Shown here piece after piece: positions 17,943-26,353 of a stretch of DNA of 64,000 bases. The notes under the pieces are model-generated. The model saw only the letters and a list, made by a program, of their open reading frames with translations, made no database searches and had not been told where the DNA came from. A program made the position numbers and the translations under genes. Where the stretch lies: NCBI RefSeq assembly GCF_000612725.1, contig NZ_HG964461.1, forward strand, positions 62,001 to 126,000, written 5' to 3'. Position 1 is the first letter of the stretch, and each line of letters opens with the position of its first letter. The stretch comes from Mycolicibacterium austroafricanum. GTDB taxonomy: Bacteria > Actinomycetota > Actinomycetes > Mycobacteriales > Mycobacteriaceae.

Positions 17943-19547
17943 TCATTCCGTCGCCTGGTTCGGCTCCGCCGCCACCTTCAGCGGTTCATGCTCGACGACC
18001 TCGTGCGTGCCGGGTAGGTCGTCGTAACGGCGCATGTACGCGTCGATCTCGTCGACGATCTCCGGGCCCGGGGTGCCCCACCATTCCTGGTAGCCGTACA
18101 CATCGGCGAGCGGCCGGTGACCGCGGTCGCCATCGAGAATCTCCACGTGCTTCGGGCTCAGCATGGCCGGGTGGCGCACGCCGGCCGCCTCCGAAACCTT
18201 CAACAGGTCGCGCCGCAGGGTCATGACGTAGTTGGCCAGTCGGTGTGACTTCTGTTCCGGATCCAGCCCGCGCGCGAGCCACTCGTTCTGTGTGGCGACG
18301 CCGGTCGGGCAGCGATCGGTGTGGCACTTCTGGGCCTGGATGCAGCCGATCGCGAACATCGCCTCCCGCGCCACGTTGATCAGGTCCACCCCTAGAGCGA
18401 AGGCCACGATCGCGTTGGCGGGCAGGCCGAGCTTGGCCGACCCGATCCACGTGACACGGTCGGTCAGGCCGCGCTCGGCGAACAGCCCGTAGACCCGGGC
18501 GAAGCCCATCCGGAACGGGAACGACACGTGGTCGGCGAAGACCAGCGGCGCAGCACCTGTGCCGCCCTCTCCTCCGTCGATCGTGATGAAGTCCACCCCG
18601 CGCTGACCGTCGTCGTCCATCCGGTCGGCCAGCGTCTGCCAGAAGTCCAACTCCCCCACCGCGGACTTGATGCCGACGGGCAGGCCGGTGGCGTCCGCGA
18701 TCCGTTCCACCAGGTCGAGCATCTCGTCGACGTCGCGGAACGCGGTGTGCCGGGAGGGGCTCGCGACGTCCTTGCCCTGCTCGACGCCGCGGATGCGGGC
18801 GATCTCCGCGTTCACCTTCGCGCCCGGAAGGTGCCCGCCCAGACCCGGTTTGGCGCCCTGGCTCAGCTTGATCTCGATGGCGCGCACCGGGCCGGAGCCG
18901 ACGACGTCGACCAGGCGGTCCAGGTCGAAGTTGCCGTGCTCGTCGCGGCAGCCGAAGTAGCCGGTGCCGATCTGGTACACCAGGTCGCCGCCCTGACGGT
19001 GGTGGTCCGACAGGCCGCCCTCGCCGGTGTTGTGCCAGAAGTCGGCGATCTTGGCGCCCTTGTTGATCGCCTCGATCGCCTGGGGGCTGAGCGAGCCGAA
19101 CGACATCGCCGACACGTTGACCACAGATGCCGGACGGAAGGCGTGCCGGCGTCCGCGGGGTCCGCCGAGCACCTTCGCGCCCGGCACCTCGATGTCGCGG
19201 CCGTGGATCGGGGAGGCGGGCACCACGTCGGAGAATGTCGCCTGCTTGATGATCGGGTACGCGGCGTTCTCGGTGTCATTGTCGGTGCCGAACGAGAAGT
19301 AGTTGTTCTCCTTCTTCGCCGAGGTGTACACCCAGCGCCTCTGGTCGCGGCTGAACGGCCGCTCGGAATCGTTGCTGGTGATGATGTACTGGCGCAACTC
19401 GGGGCCGATCGACTCCAGCAGGTACCTCATCCGCGCGATGACCGGGAAGTTGTGGCGGAGGGCGTGCTCCTTCTGCAGCAGGTCCTGCAGCGCCATGCCG
19501 GCGAGCGCGGCGGTGGGAGCCAGCGCGGCGAGCGTCCGCTTCTTCAT
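17943..19547 (-). CDS. FMN-binding glutamate synthase family protein (GltB2-like)
   Basis: A 534-residue protein corresponding to the central FMN (synthase) domain of glutamate synthase, without the amidotransferase part. Motifs: MSFGSLS, TGEGGLS, the glycine-rich TIDGGEGGTGAAP, and a Cys cluster AIGCIQAQKCHTDRCPTGVATQ like the 3Fe-4S ligands of GltS. The first about 30 residues are hydrophobic, so it may be membrane-anchored. Proteins of this type are annotated as glutamate-synthase-like, with the true substrate unknown. The ATG at 19547 (MKKRT) is chosen over an upstream GTG. It is likely an operon with the DUF202 pair. Confidence 0.85.
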   Translation of the reverse strand: MKKRTLAALAPTAALAGMALQDLLQKEHALRHNFPVIARMRYLLESIGPELRQYIITSNDSERPFSRDQRRWVYTSAKKENNYFSFGTDNDTENAAYPIIKQATFSDVVPASPIHGRDIEVPGAKVLGGPRGRRHAFRPASVVNVSAMSFGSLSPQAIEAINKGAKIADFWHNTGEGGLSDHHRQGGDLVYQIGTGYFGCRDEHGNFDLDRLVDVVGSGPVRAIEIKLSQGAKPGLGGHLPGAKVNAEIARIRGVEQGKDVASPSRHTAFRDVDEMLDLVERIADATGLPVGIKSAVGELDFWQTLADRMDDDGQRGVDFITIDGGEGGTGAAPLVFADHVSFPFRMGFARVYGLFAERGLTDRVTWIGSAKLGLPANAIVAFALGVDLINVAREAMFAIGCIQAQKCHTDRCPTGVATQNEWLARGLDPEQKSHRLANYVMTLRRDLLKVSEAAGVRHPAMLSPKHVEILDGDRGHRPLADVYGYQEWWGTPGPEIVDEIDAYMRRYDDLPGTHEVVEHEPLKVAAEPNQATE

Positions 19548-19580
19548 GCGGCCCACACTGCCATATCCGGCCCGGCCCGG

Positions 19581-19594
19581 CCGACGATCGTCGG
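19581..19594. promoter_or_regulatory. Perfect 14-bp palindrome upstream of the FMN protein gene
   Basis: CCGACGATCGTCGG sits 34-47 bp before the start of the FMN glutamate-synthase-like gene, between it and the upstream HTH regulator on the same strand. It is a possible operator; no regulator is known. Confidence 0.3.
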
Positions 19595-19637
19595 GAAGAT
19601 CACCGATGTCGTGACAGGTGCGGCACCCCAAGCACTT

Positions 19638-20312
19638 TCATGCCTGGGGCGGTCTGCCCCGCAGTGTCAGGTGAGCCAGGCACAGGTCCGGTTGAGCGAA
19701 GGGCTCCAGTCGGTCGACAGTGACCGGCGCCCCTTGGCGTTCGAGGACTCCCTGCATCAGCCCGAGGTGAATACCGCACACGACCTTGCTCTGTGTCTCG
19801 GCGAGCTCGAGGAACGGGCAGTGTCTCAGGCCGATCTGTTGCTTATCCCCCGCACCGAGGCGCTCCGGAACGAACCCGACGTCGTCGAGTACCTCGACGA
19901 GCCGATCGACCGCTTCCTCGGCGACCGACTGTTTCCTGCGTGGCGCCCTTACGTTCAACTCGCGCCCCCAGGCGCGGCCCCCCGCCTGTGCCCTGGTGGG
20001 GGGATCGCCGTCGGCGGCGAGACTCATCGCCAGCATCTCCGCCAGCAGCCGGTAGTGGCGGGGTCCGGCGCGGTCCATCTGCGGCATCGCGCGGAACATC
20101 AGCGGCGGGCGGCCCGGTCGTCGGCGATCCGGCTCGACGCGCTCCACCTGCCCCTGGCTGACCAGCCTGTCCAGATGGAAGCGGACCGTGTTGGGATGTA
20201 TGTCGAGCGCATCGGCGATCGCGCCGATACTCATGGGGCCGGACGCAGCCTTCAAGGTTCGCAGCACATCACGCCGGCGACCCGGCGGCTCGCCGGGGGA
20301 AGGTGCGCTCAC
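19638..20312 (-). CDS. ArsR/SufR-like winged-helix regulator with Cys-rich C-terminus
   Basis: A 224-residue regulator. The N-terminal winged HTH (SIGAIADALDIHPNTVRFHL, residues about 30-50, then GQVERVEPDRRRPGRPP) is of the ArsR/DeoR type seen in SufR-like proteins. The C-terminal domain carries spaced Cys/His groups HCPF, VCGIH and DLCLAH, reminiscent of the Cys positions that hold an Fe-S cluster in SufR, though only three Cys are evident here. The GTG at 20312 is chosen because GGAG lies seven bases upstream. It is divergent from a ferredoxin gene, with palindromes in between. Confidence 0.75.
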   Translation of the reverse strand: MSAPSPGEPPGRRRDVLRTLKAASGPMSIGAIADALDIHPNTVRFHLDRLVSQGQVERVEPDRRRPGRPPLMFRAMPQMDRAGPRHYRLLAEMLAMSLAADGDPPTRAQAGGRAWGRELNVRAPRRKQSVAEEAVDRLVEVLDDVGFVPERLGAGDKQQIGLRHCPFLELAETQSKVVCGIHLGLMQGVLERQGAPVTVDRLEPFAQPDLCLAHLTLRGRPPQA

Positions 20313-20382
20313 CGTTCGACTCCGGTCATGCCGGTTCTCCTTCGAACCCGAATGCCACCTTCGTTTCGGGTAGGCGAAAGTG

Positions 20383-20395
20383 GTTGTGACACAAC
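20383..20395. promoter_or_regulatory. Operator-like palindrome near the SufR-like regulator
   Basis: GTTGTG-A-CACAAC is a perfect 6-1-6 inverted repeat 71 bp from the regulator start. Its half site TTGTG.. resembles the TTACACAA arm of the second palindrome at 20457-20482, suggesting two sites for one protein. Confidence 0.45.
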
Positions 20396-20456
20396 ACCTG
20401 ATTCGATCGCGCCGCTGGGATCGCCGTTCTGGCCAACACACCGACAACGGGCTAGA

Positions 20457-20482
20457 GTTTACACAAGTGCGGTTGTATAAAC
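20457..20482. promoter_or_regulatory. Operator-like inverted repeat before the ferredoxin gene
   Basis: GTTTACACAA-N6-TTGTATAAAC is a 10-bp inverted repeat with one mismatch, 32 bp before the ferredoxin start and in the expected promoter region. It is the best candidate binding site for the divergent SufR-like regulator. Confidence 0.5.
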
Positions 20483-20513
20483 AGTGCGACGGCACCGAGC
20501 AAAGGAGAGGTCC

Positions 20514-20696
20514 TTGCGCGTACGAGTCGATCGTGATCGCTGCGAAGGCAACGCGTTCTGCGTGAAAATCGCACCGGAGGTCTTCCAACTCGACGACGAC
20601 GAATACGCCGTCGTCATCGCCGATCCCGTTCCCGTCGAGCAGGAGATGCTTGCCGACCAGGCCATCGCCGACTGCCCGCGGGCGGCCCTGTCGTAG
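20514..20696 (+). CDS. Ferredoxin (3Fe-4S/4Fe-4S single-cluster type)
   Basis: A 60-residue ferredoxin of the group that usually serves cytochromes P450 in actinobacteria: VDRDRCEGNAFCVKIAPEVF provides the C-x5-C ligands (residues about 10 and 16) and DCPRAALS the C-P ligand near the C-terminus. The pattern with one Cys fewer than in 4Fe-4S proteins suggests a 3Fe-4S cluster. The TTG at 20514 is favoured because AAAGGAGAGG precedes it. No P450 or reductase gene is next to it, so its partner is elsewhere. It is divergent from the SufR-like regulator. Confidence 0.8.
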   Translation: MRVRVDRDRCEGNAFCVKIAPEVFQLDDDEYAVVIADPVPVEQEMLADQAIADCPRAALS

Positions 20697-20709
20697 CAAA
20701 ATCGGCCAC

Positions 20710-21201
20710 TCATCCCCGCCCCGCTGAAGATCGTGTGAGTGTCGGACGCAGGCGTGACGGCGAAATGTCGGCGGCGGGGCCGAGGTCGCCGACCAGTCCG
20801 GCTGCCCAGCCGATCAGACCGTCGATGTCGACCGAATGCGGTGCCGGACGACCGACCTCAGACAGGCGGCCGGAGCCGCGCTGGAGCAGATTGGACGCAC
20901 CGACGAGGTTGCCGCGCTGAATGTGCGTGATGCCGACGGCGAGCTGGGCCAGCCCCTGCCACAGCGACCTCTCCTCTGCGGGGCGGCTCTTCCAGGCGGC
21001 CTCGAGCACCTCGTGGGCGTTGAACGCCAAGCCCCTGTCGAGCAGGTCCTGCGCGTAGGCGAGGGAGTCGGACGGCGGCAACGCGAGGTCGTCCGGGATG
21101 CGGGGCACCCCCTCACTGCCCGGCGCGAGGAGTCGGCCCAGCGCGTCACGGGGACGGGCGTTGCGAGGCCGTCCGGCATCGTCGCGGGTGCGTTCGACCA
21201 T
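20710..21201 (-). CDS. DUF309 domain protein
   Basis: A 163-residue soluble protein with the DUF309 core: LLDRGLAFNAHEVLEAAWKS followed by WQGLAQLAVGITHIQRGNLVGA. The motif FxAHEvLE-W and the GxxH/RGN helix are diagnostic. Function unknown; the fold is a small all-helical domain. It is convergent with the ferredoxin (13-bp gap). Start is the ATG at 21201. Confidence 0.8.
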   Translation of the reverse strand: MVERTRDDAGRPRNARPRDALGRLLAPGSEGVPRIPDDLALPPSDSLAYAQDLLDRGLAFNAHEVLEAAWKSRPAEERSLWQGLAQLAVGITHIQRGNLVGASNLLQRGSGRLSEVGRPAPHSVDIDGLIGWAAGLVGDLGPAADISPSRLRPTLTRSSAGRG

Positions 21202-21307
21202 GCATCCATCATGCGCTTCATGCCGGTGGTGACGGCGGAATCTCGGTCGGGTTGAGATCTGATGTCACCCGGTGGTTGTCCCTGCCGGTGCTGTCATCAT
21301 CGGACGA

Positions 21308-22078
21308 GTGAGCTCCAGGGCAGCGACGAAAACCGACAGCAAGCTGGCGGCTCGGCTTGCCGCGCTGGCCTCACTCGGCGCGGCCGTCATCCACTTCGCC
21401 GTCGTGCCGGCGCACTGGCAGGAGTGGATGCTCGCAGGCGTCTTCTTCGCCGGAATAGCTCTGTTCCAACTGATCTGGGCGGGCCTGGTGCTGACAAGGC
21501 CGACCACGCAGGTGCTCGCCGCCGGAATCCTGCTGAACATCGGAGCTGTCGCGCTGTGGGCCGTGTCCCGGACTGCGGGCGCGCCGTTCGGCCCACACGC
21601 GGGAGAAGCCGAACTGGTGCAGGCCGCGGACCTCTGCGCTCTGCTGCTCCAGGTCTATGTCGTGATGGGGGCCGGCTGGGTCTGGCACCGACGCCACCAG
21701 GGAGAGCCCATACCGGCGTTCGCGAACGCGATGGTCCTTCTCGGCGTCGGTGCTGTCGTCGCGCTGGCGTCCACTGTGGGAGCGGCTTCGGGGCTACGGC
21801 ACGGCGATCACGGGCCTGCCGGCGCAGAAGCCGGACACCACGGGCCCAGCGGGGGACATGAAGGCGGCCATCACGCGCCGGCCGGCGTGGAAGCCGAGCA
21901 CGAGCGGCCCAGTGTCGTGCATGAAGGCGGACATCACGAGCTTCCGGCGCCGGCCGCGGAGCCGTTGCACCACGGCTCGACCGGCACACCCGCGCCACCG
22001 GTTCCGGTACAGGCCCCGCCTCCGGCCGCCGAACCGTTGCACCACCAGGCCGGCGACGCGGACCACCACGACCATTGA
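21308..22078 (+). CDS. Membrane protein with His-rich C-terminal tail
   Basis: A 256-residue protein: about six hydrophobic segments in residues 12-165, then a low-complexity tail of about 80 residues (GHHGP, EGGHHAP, EGGHHELP, and PAAEPLHH repeated twice) containing roughly 18 His. The tail should face either side as a metal-binding segment for Cu, Zn or Ni. Its position next to a SHOCT protein and a CopB-like ATPase argues for copper. The GTG at 21308 is preferred over one at 21272 by spacing and the lack of conserved sequence before it. No family is recognised for the membrane part. Confidence 0.65.
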   Translation: MSSRAATKTDSKLAARLAALASLGAAVIHFAVVPAHWQEWMLAGVFFAGIALFQLIWAGLVLTRPTTQVLAAGILLNIGAVALWAVSRTAGAPFGPHAGEAELVQAADLCALLLQVYVVMGAGWVWHRRHQGEPIPAFANAMVLLGVGAVVALASTVGAASGLRHGDHGPAGAEAGHHGPSGGHEGGHHAPAGVEAEHERPSVVHEGGHHELPAPAAEPLHHGSTGTPAPPVPVQAPPPAAEPLHHQAGDADHHDH

Positions 22079-22107
22079 CGCAGCCCTGCAACGGTGAGGT
22101 TCAGGGA

Positions 22108-22350
22108 TCAACCACGCAGGGCCGCGAGGCGGTCGCGGTACTCCGCCTCGTCGATCTCACCTCTGGCGAATCTCGCAGCGAGAATCTGCTCGGCGGTCGC
22201 CGGCGGCTGCGCCGGCGCTGTCGTGCCGCCGATCGACAGGCGTACCAGGACGACGATTCCGCCGATGATCAACGCCCAGAAGACGACCATCCCGATTCCC
22301 ATGGCGGCGTATCCCCACCAACCCATATGCCCGCCATACCAAACCATCAT
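22108..22350 (-). CDS. SHOCT domain-containing small membrane protein
   Basis: An 80-residue protein with one transmembrane helix (residues about 14-38) and a C-terminal SHOCT (short C-terminal) domain, AEQILAARFARGEIDEAEYRDRL. The N-terminus MMVWYGGHMGWWGY is rich in Trp/Met/His. SHOCT proteins occur near copper and other membrane stress genes with no defined activity. CGAGGAGG precedes the ATG at 22350. It sits 88 bp downstream of the CopB-like ATPase on the same strand and may be co-transcribed. Confidence 0.8.
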   Translation of the reverse strand: MMVWYGGHMGWWGYAAMGIGMVVFWALIIGGIVVLVRLSIGGTTAPAQPPATAEQILAARFARGEIDEAEYRDRLAALRG

Positions 22351-22438
22351 GGCGACACCTCCTCGTGAAGGCAGGCTGCGCTTGCAGCCTCTGTGACAAC
22401 GACTGGACTCATCGCACTCCAGGTGGGGGCGTCGGCAC

Positions 22439-24742
22439 TCATCGGCCGGGTCCTTCGTCCCCAGCGGGTGTACCCGGCAGCTTGAGCCGCTTGAGCGTCA
22501 GGGCGTTCACGGCAACGATGAAGCTGGACCCGGACATGGACAGCGCGGCGATCTCCGGGCGCAGCACGAGCCCGAACGCCGGCTGGAAGACCCCCGCTGC
22601 GATGGGAAGCGCGATCACGTTGTAGCCGACGGCCCAGGCGAGGTTCTGCCGCATTTTTCGCAGGGTGCCGCGCCCGATCCTGAGCGCGATCGGCACGTCG
22701 AGCGGGTCGGACCGCATCAGCACCAGGTCGGCGGTCTCGATGGCGACGTCGGTGCCCGCCCCGATGGCCACCCCGAGATCGGCCTGCGCCAGCGCAGGTG
22801 CGTCGTTGACGCCGTCGCCGACCATCGCGACCCTGCGGCCGTCACGCTGCAGCGCCGCGATGTTGGCAGCCTTGTCCCCGGGCAGCACCTCCGCGATGAC
22901 GGTATCGATACCGAGTTGTGCCGCAATACGTTTGGCGGTCGCCTCGTTGTCGCCGCTGAGCATCACCACCTCGACTCCGAGGTCATGCAGGGCCGCCACC
23001 GCGGCGGCCGAGGTCTCCCGTGCCGCGTCGGCGAGGGCGACGACACCCACGCCGCGACCGTCGACGGCCACGAGCACGGCGGTACGACCGGACGCGGCCA
23101 GTTCGTCCCGTCGGTCCATCAACTCGCCGAAGTCGACACGCCTGTCCACCATGAGCTTGCGGTTGCCGACGGCGACGTGACGTCCGTCCACCTCGGCGGT
23201 CGCTCCCTGGCCCGGCACGTTCTGGAATGCGCTCAGCGGCAATGGCGTAACCCCGTGCTCGGCGGCGTACCGCACGATCGCGGCGGCCAGCGGGTGTTCG
23301 GATTCCGTCTCCACCGCAGCGACCAGCGCCAGAAACTCCTCCTCGGATATTCCCTCGACAACGACGTCGGTGACTTCGGGTTCGCCCTTGGTCAACGTCC
23401 CCGTCTTGTCCATCACGACGGTGTCGATGCGTGCCGAGATCTCCAGCGCGGTGGCGTTCTTGAACAGGACACCCCGCTTGGCGCCCAGCCCGGTGCCCAC
23501 CATGATCGCGGTGGGCGTGGCGAGGCCGAGCGCATCAGGACAGGTGATCACCACGACGGTGATGGCGAACAACAGCGCGCTCTGGACGCCGGCGCCGACC
23601 GCCCACCACACCAGAAAGGTCGCGGTGCCACCCAGCAGTGCGACGAGGACGAGCCAGAACGCGGCCCGGTCGGCCAGACGCTGACCGGGCGCCTTCGAGT
23701 TCTGCGCCTCCTGCACCATCTGCACGATCTGAGCCAGCGCCGTGTCGGATCCGACTTTGGTGGCGCGCACCCGCAGCGTGCCGGTGGTGTTGATCGACGC
23801 ACCGATCACGGTGGAGCCGGGATCCTTGGCCACCGGCAGGCTTTCGCCGGTCACCATCGACTCGTCCACCTCGGAGTGCCCCTGCTCGACGGAACCGTCG
23901 ACCGGGATCTTCGCGCCCGGGCGGATCAGCAGCAGATCACCGGTCGCGACCTCGGCGGTGGGGACCTCCACCGGTTCACCGTCACGCTGGACCACCGCCA
24001 ACGGCGGGGCCAGTTCGAGCAGGGCGCGGATGGCGTCGTTGGCGCCGCCACGGGCGCGCATCTCGAACCAGTGCCCCAGGAGTACGAAAGTGGTCAGCAC
24101 CGAGGCGGCTTCGTAGAACACCTCGCCGCCACCGGTGAGCGTGACGCCGACGCTGTAGAGCCACCCGGCGCCGACCGCGACGGCGACCAGCACCATCATG
24201 TCCAGGGTGCGCGCCCTCAGCGCACGGTAGGCGCCGTCGAAGAAGATCCAGGCCGAGTAGAACACCACCGGCAGACTCAGGATCAGGGCGAAGACGTCGT
24301 CGCGCAGCCCGAACGGTGCCGGCACCCCGAATCCGAACATGTCGCGCCCCATCGGGGACCACAGCATGATCGGGATCGACAGGAGCAGCGCGACGAGGAA
24401 CCGGTTGCGCATGTCGCGGACCATGGCATCCATGGACATCGCGCCGTGCCCGCCGTGCCCCATCATGTCGTGCGGGGACGGCGCGGCGTCGGGCATCGGT
24501 ATCGGTTCACAGATGTGGTCGGGCACCGCGCGGCCCTGGCAGTGGAATCCGCAGTCCCTGACCCACTCCGTCAGTTGTGCCAGCGTGGTCTGGGCAGGGT
24601 CGAAGGTGACGGTGGCGGTCTGATTCGCCGCGTTCGCGTTCACCGCGACCACGCCCGGCCGCCGCCGCAGCGTGGATTCGATGATCGCTTCCGAGCTCGC
24701 CCAGTGCAGCCCACGCACGTCGAGCACCGTGGTTTCGGCCAT
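22439..24742 (-). CDS. CopB-like heavy-metal (copper) P1B-type ATPase with CPD motif
   Basis: A 767-residue ATP-driven metal exporter. Residues 1-68 are an HMA-like fold in which the usual CxxC is replaced (GLHWASSE). Residues 88-104 form a Met/His-rich segment (HDMMGHGGHGAMSMDAM) of CopB type. The eight-helix core carries TGES, the phosphorylation motif DKTGT with Asp445, and GDGVNDAP. The ion-binding motif in TM6 is CPDALG (401-406), not the CPC of CopA or CPH of CopB. Similar CPD proteins exist in actinobacteria, from memory. The start follows GGAGAGC. Copper export is inferred. Confidence 0.82.
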   Translation of the reverse strand: MAETTVLDVRGLHWASSEAIIESTLRRRPGVVAVNANAANQTATVTFDPAQTTLAQLTEWVRDCGFHCQGRAVPDHICEPIPMPDAAPSPHDMMGHGGHGAMSMDAMVRDMRNRFLVALLLSIPIMLWSPMGRDMFGFGVPAPFGLRDDVFALILSLPVVFYSAWIFFDGAYRALRARTLDMMVLVAVAVGAGWLYSVGVTLTGGGEVFYEAASVLTTFVLLGHWFEMRARGGANDAIRALLELAPPLAVVQRDGEPVEVPTAEVATGDLLLIRPGAKIPVDGSVEQGHSEVDESMVTGESLPVAKDPGSTVIGASINTTGTLRVRATKVGSDTALAQIVQMVQEAQNSKAPGQRLADRAAFWLVLVALLGGTATFLVWWAVGAGVQSALLFAITVVVITCPDALGLATPTAIMVGTGLGAKRGVLFKNATALEISARIDTVVMDKTGTLTKGEPEVTDVVVEGISEEEFLALVAAVETESEHPLAAAIVRYAAEHGVTPLPLSAFQNVPGQGATAEVDGRHVAVGNRKLMVDRRVDFGELMDRRDELAASGRTAVLVAVDGRGVGVVALADAARETSAAAVAALHDLGVEVVMLSGDNEATAKRIAAQLGIDTVIAEVLPGDKAANIAALQRDGRRVAMVGDGVNDAPALAQADLGVAIGAGTDVAIETADLVLMRSDPLDVPIALRIGRGTLRKMRQNLAWAVGYNVIALPIAAGVFQPAFGLVLRPEIAALSMSGSSFIVAVNALTLKRLKLPGTPAGDEGPGR

Positions 24743-24825
24743 GCGCTCTCCTTACGTGTCGAGGCAGCGGAGACCGTCGATATGTATGTTTCCCGCCGCT
24801 GGTATGGCTGCGCTAGCTGCTTGAC

Positions 24826-24883
24826 GAAGATTCGGTAAAGGCGTCCCCGAGTCCCGGCGTCGGTGCACCTTTACCGAATCTTC
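24826..24883. promoter_or_regulatory. Inverted copies of a TACCGAATCTTC regulatory motif
   Basis: A perfect 16-bp inverted repeat (arms 24826-24841 and 24868-24883, core CTTTACCGAATCTTC) lies between the divergent CopB-like ATPase and ldtB genes. A third copy of TACCGAATCTTC is at 26260-26271 before the DUF305 gene. The arms face each promoter, as expected of a shared activator or repressor site. The stem could also form a hairpin. Confidence 0.5.
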
Positions 24884-24995
24884 ATGAAAGGGCTAGGGAA
24901 GCCAGATCGGCGCCGACGATAATTCGGGTAAACCCCTCGAAAGCGGTCTACTTACCGCAGGATTCGGCGACGACCCGAGACGGAGTGACGCACTG

Positions 24996-26219
24996 ATGCC
25001 GCAGGCACCCTGTCCCCCATCCCTTCGCGTCACGGCGGACCGGCTCCGGACGACGGCGGTCGCCGTGGCGGTGCTGTTGATCGCCGCTGCGTGCTCCTCG
25101 ACCCCGGCCGCTGCGCCCGCACCCGACGTCATCACGGACAAGGGGACCCCGTACGCGGATCTACTGGTCCCGAAACTGCAGGCGTCGGTGACCGATGGGG
25201 CGATTGGTGTCCCGGTGGATTCGCCGGTGACCGTGACCGCCGGCGACGGAGTTCTCGGGCAGGTCTCGCTGACCAACGAGGCCGGCGTAGTGGTCGACGG
25301 ACAATTGAGCCCCGACGGCACCTCCTGGTCGTCGGCCGAACCGCTGGGCTACAACAAGCAATACACGCTTCAGGCCGAAGCCCTCGGGCTGGGCGGGGTG
25401 ACCAGCACCAGCGCCACCTTCGAAACCCATTCGCCCGACAACCTGACCATGCCGTACGTGGCGCCCAACGACGGAGAAACCGTCGGCGTCGGTCAGCCGA
25501 TCACCATCCGCTTCGACGAGAACATCACAAACCGGCTGGCGGCCCAGCAGGCCGTCACCGTGACCACGGACCCGCCCGTCGAGGGCGCCTTCTACTGGCT
25601 CAACAACCGGGAAGTCCGTTGGCGCCCAGCGCAATACTGGAAGCCAGGCACCACCGTCGAAGTCCAGGTCAAGGCCTATGGTGTCGAGTTCGGCGACGGA
25701 CTGTTCGGCCAGGACGACGCGTCCACCCGCTTCACCATCGGCGACGAGGTCATCGCGACCGCCGACGACGCCACCAAGATGCTGACCGTTCGACGCAACG
25801 GAGAGGTTGTCAAGACCATGCCCATCTCGATGGGCAAGGCCAAGACACCGACGGACAACGGCACCTACATCGTCGGCGACCGCTACTCCTTCCTCGTGAT
25901 GGACTCGTCCACCTACGGTGTTCCCGTCAACTCACCCGACGGGTATCGCACCGAGGTGGAATGGGCCACGCAGATGTCCTACAGCGGCATCTACGTGCAT
26001 TCGGCGCCGTGGTCGGTGGGCAGCCAGGGCGTCGCCAACGTCAGCCACGGATGCCTCAACGTGAGCCCGGCCAACGCCCGCTGGTTCTACGACAACACCA
26101 GGCGCGGCGACATCGTCGAAGTCGTCAACACGACCGGCCCCACCCTGTCGGGCACCGACGGACTCGGGGACTGGAACATCCCGTGGGACCGGTGGAAAGC
26201 CGGAAACGCCAACGACTGA
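24996..26219 (+). CDS. ldtB: L,D-transpeptidase LdtB (Ldt(Mt2)-like) lipoprotein
   Basis: A 407-residue cell-envelope enzyme forming 3-3 cross-links in mycobacterial peptidoglycan. A hydrophobic signal with a lipobox ends at Cys33 (LIAAAC). Two Ig-like domains (residues about 55-250) precede the YkuD catalytic domain, which ends in the active-site motif SHGCLNVS with His351 and Cys353. Length and motif position match M. tuberculosis LdtMt2 (408 residues, Cys354). The ATG at 24996 follows a GGAGTGACG stretch. The promoter region contains the motif shared with the copper ATPase and DUF305 genes, so it may belong to an envelope-stress regulon. Confidence 0.92.
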   Translation: MPQAPCPPSLRVTADRLRTTAVAVAVLLIAAACSSTPAAAPAPDVITDKGTPYADLLVPKLQASVTDGAIGVPVDSPVTVTAGDGVLGQVSLTNEAGVVVDGQLSPDGTSWSSAEPLGYNKQYTLQAEALGLGGVTSTSATFETHSPDNLTMPYVAPNDGETVGVGQPITIRFDENITNRLAAQQAVTVTTDPPVEGAFYWLNNREVRWRPAQYWKPGTTVEVQVKAYGVEFGDGLFGQDDASTRFTIGDEVIATADDATKMLTVRRNGEVVKTMPISMGKAKTPTDNGTYIVGDRYSFLVMDSSTYGVPVNSPDGYRTEVEWATQMSYSGIYVHSAPWSVGSQGVANVSHGCLNVSPANARWFYDNTRRGDIVEVVNTTGPTLSGTDGLGDWNIPWDRWKAGNAND

Positions 26220-26259
26220 CCGACGCGCCGGTCGGCGTCACCCGGCTCGGCGGTTTCTA

Positions 26260-26277
26260 TACCGAATCTTCACCGAA
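26260..26277 (+). promoter_or_regulatory. Direct-repeat operator ACCGAA-N5-ACCGAA upstream of DUF305 gene
   Basis: TACCGAATCTTC at 26260-26271 repeats the motif found before ldtB and the ATPase. Here it is followed by a second ACCGAA, giving two ACCGAA units 11 bp apart, a spacing typical of OmpR/PhoB-type response-regulator sites. It lies about 77 bp before the DUF305 start. Confidence 0.45.
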
Positions 26278-26353
26278 CGACTAGTAGTGCTCTAAGCGCT
26301 CCGGGAATGCTTGACGTCGGATCGAACGCCCGAGAACGACGAAGGGAAGCGCT

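Noticed and set aside
18528..20480. 650-codon plus-strand frame
   Set aside because: Antisense to the FMN glutamate-synthase-like and SufR-like genes, both with clear family motifs.
22916..24838. 640-codon plus-strand frame
   Set aside because: Antisense to the CopB-like ATPase; His/Arg-rich with no domain.
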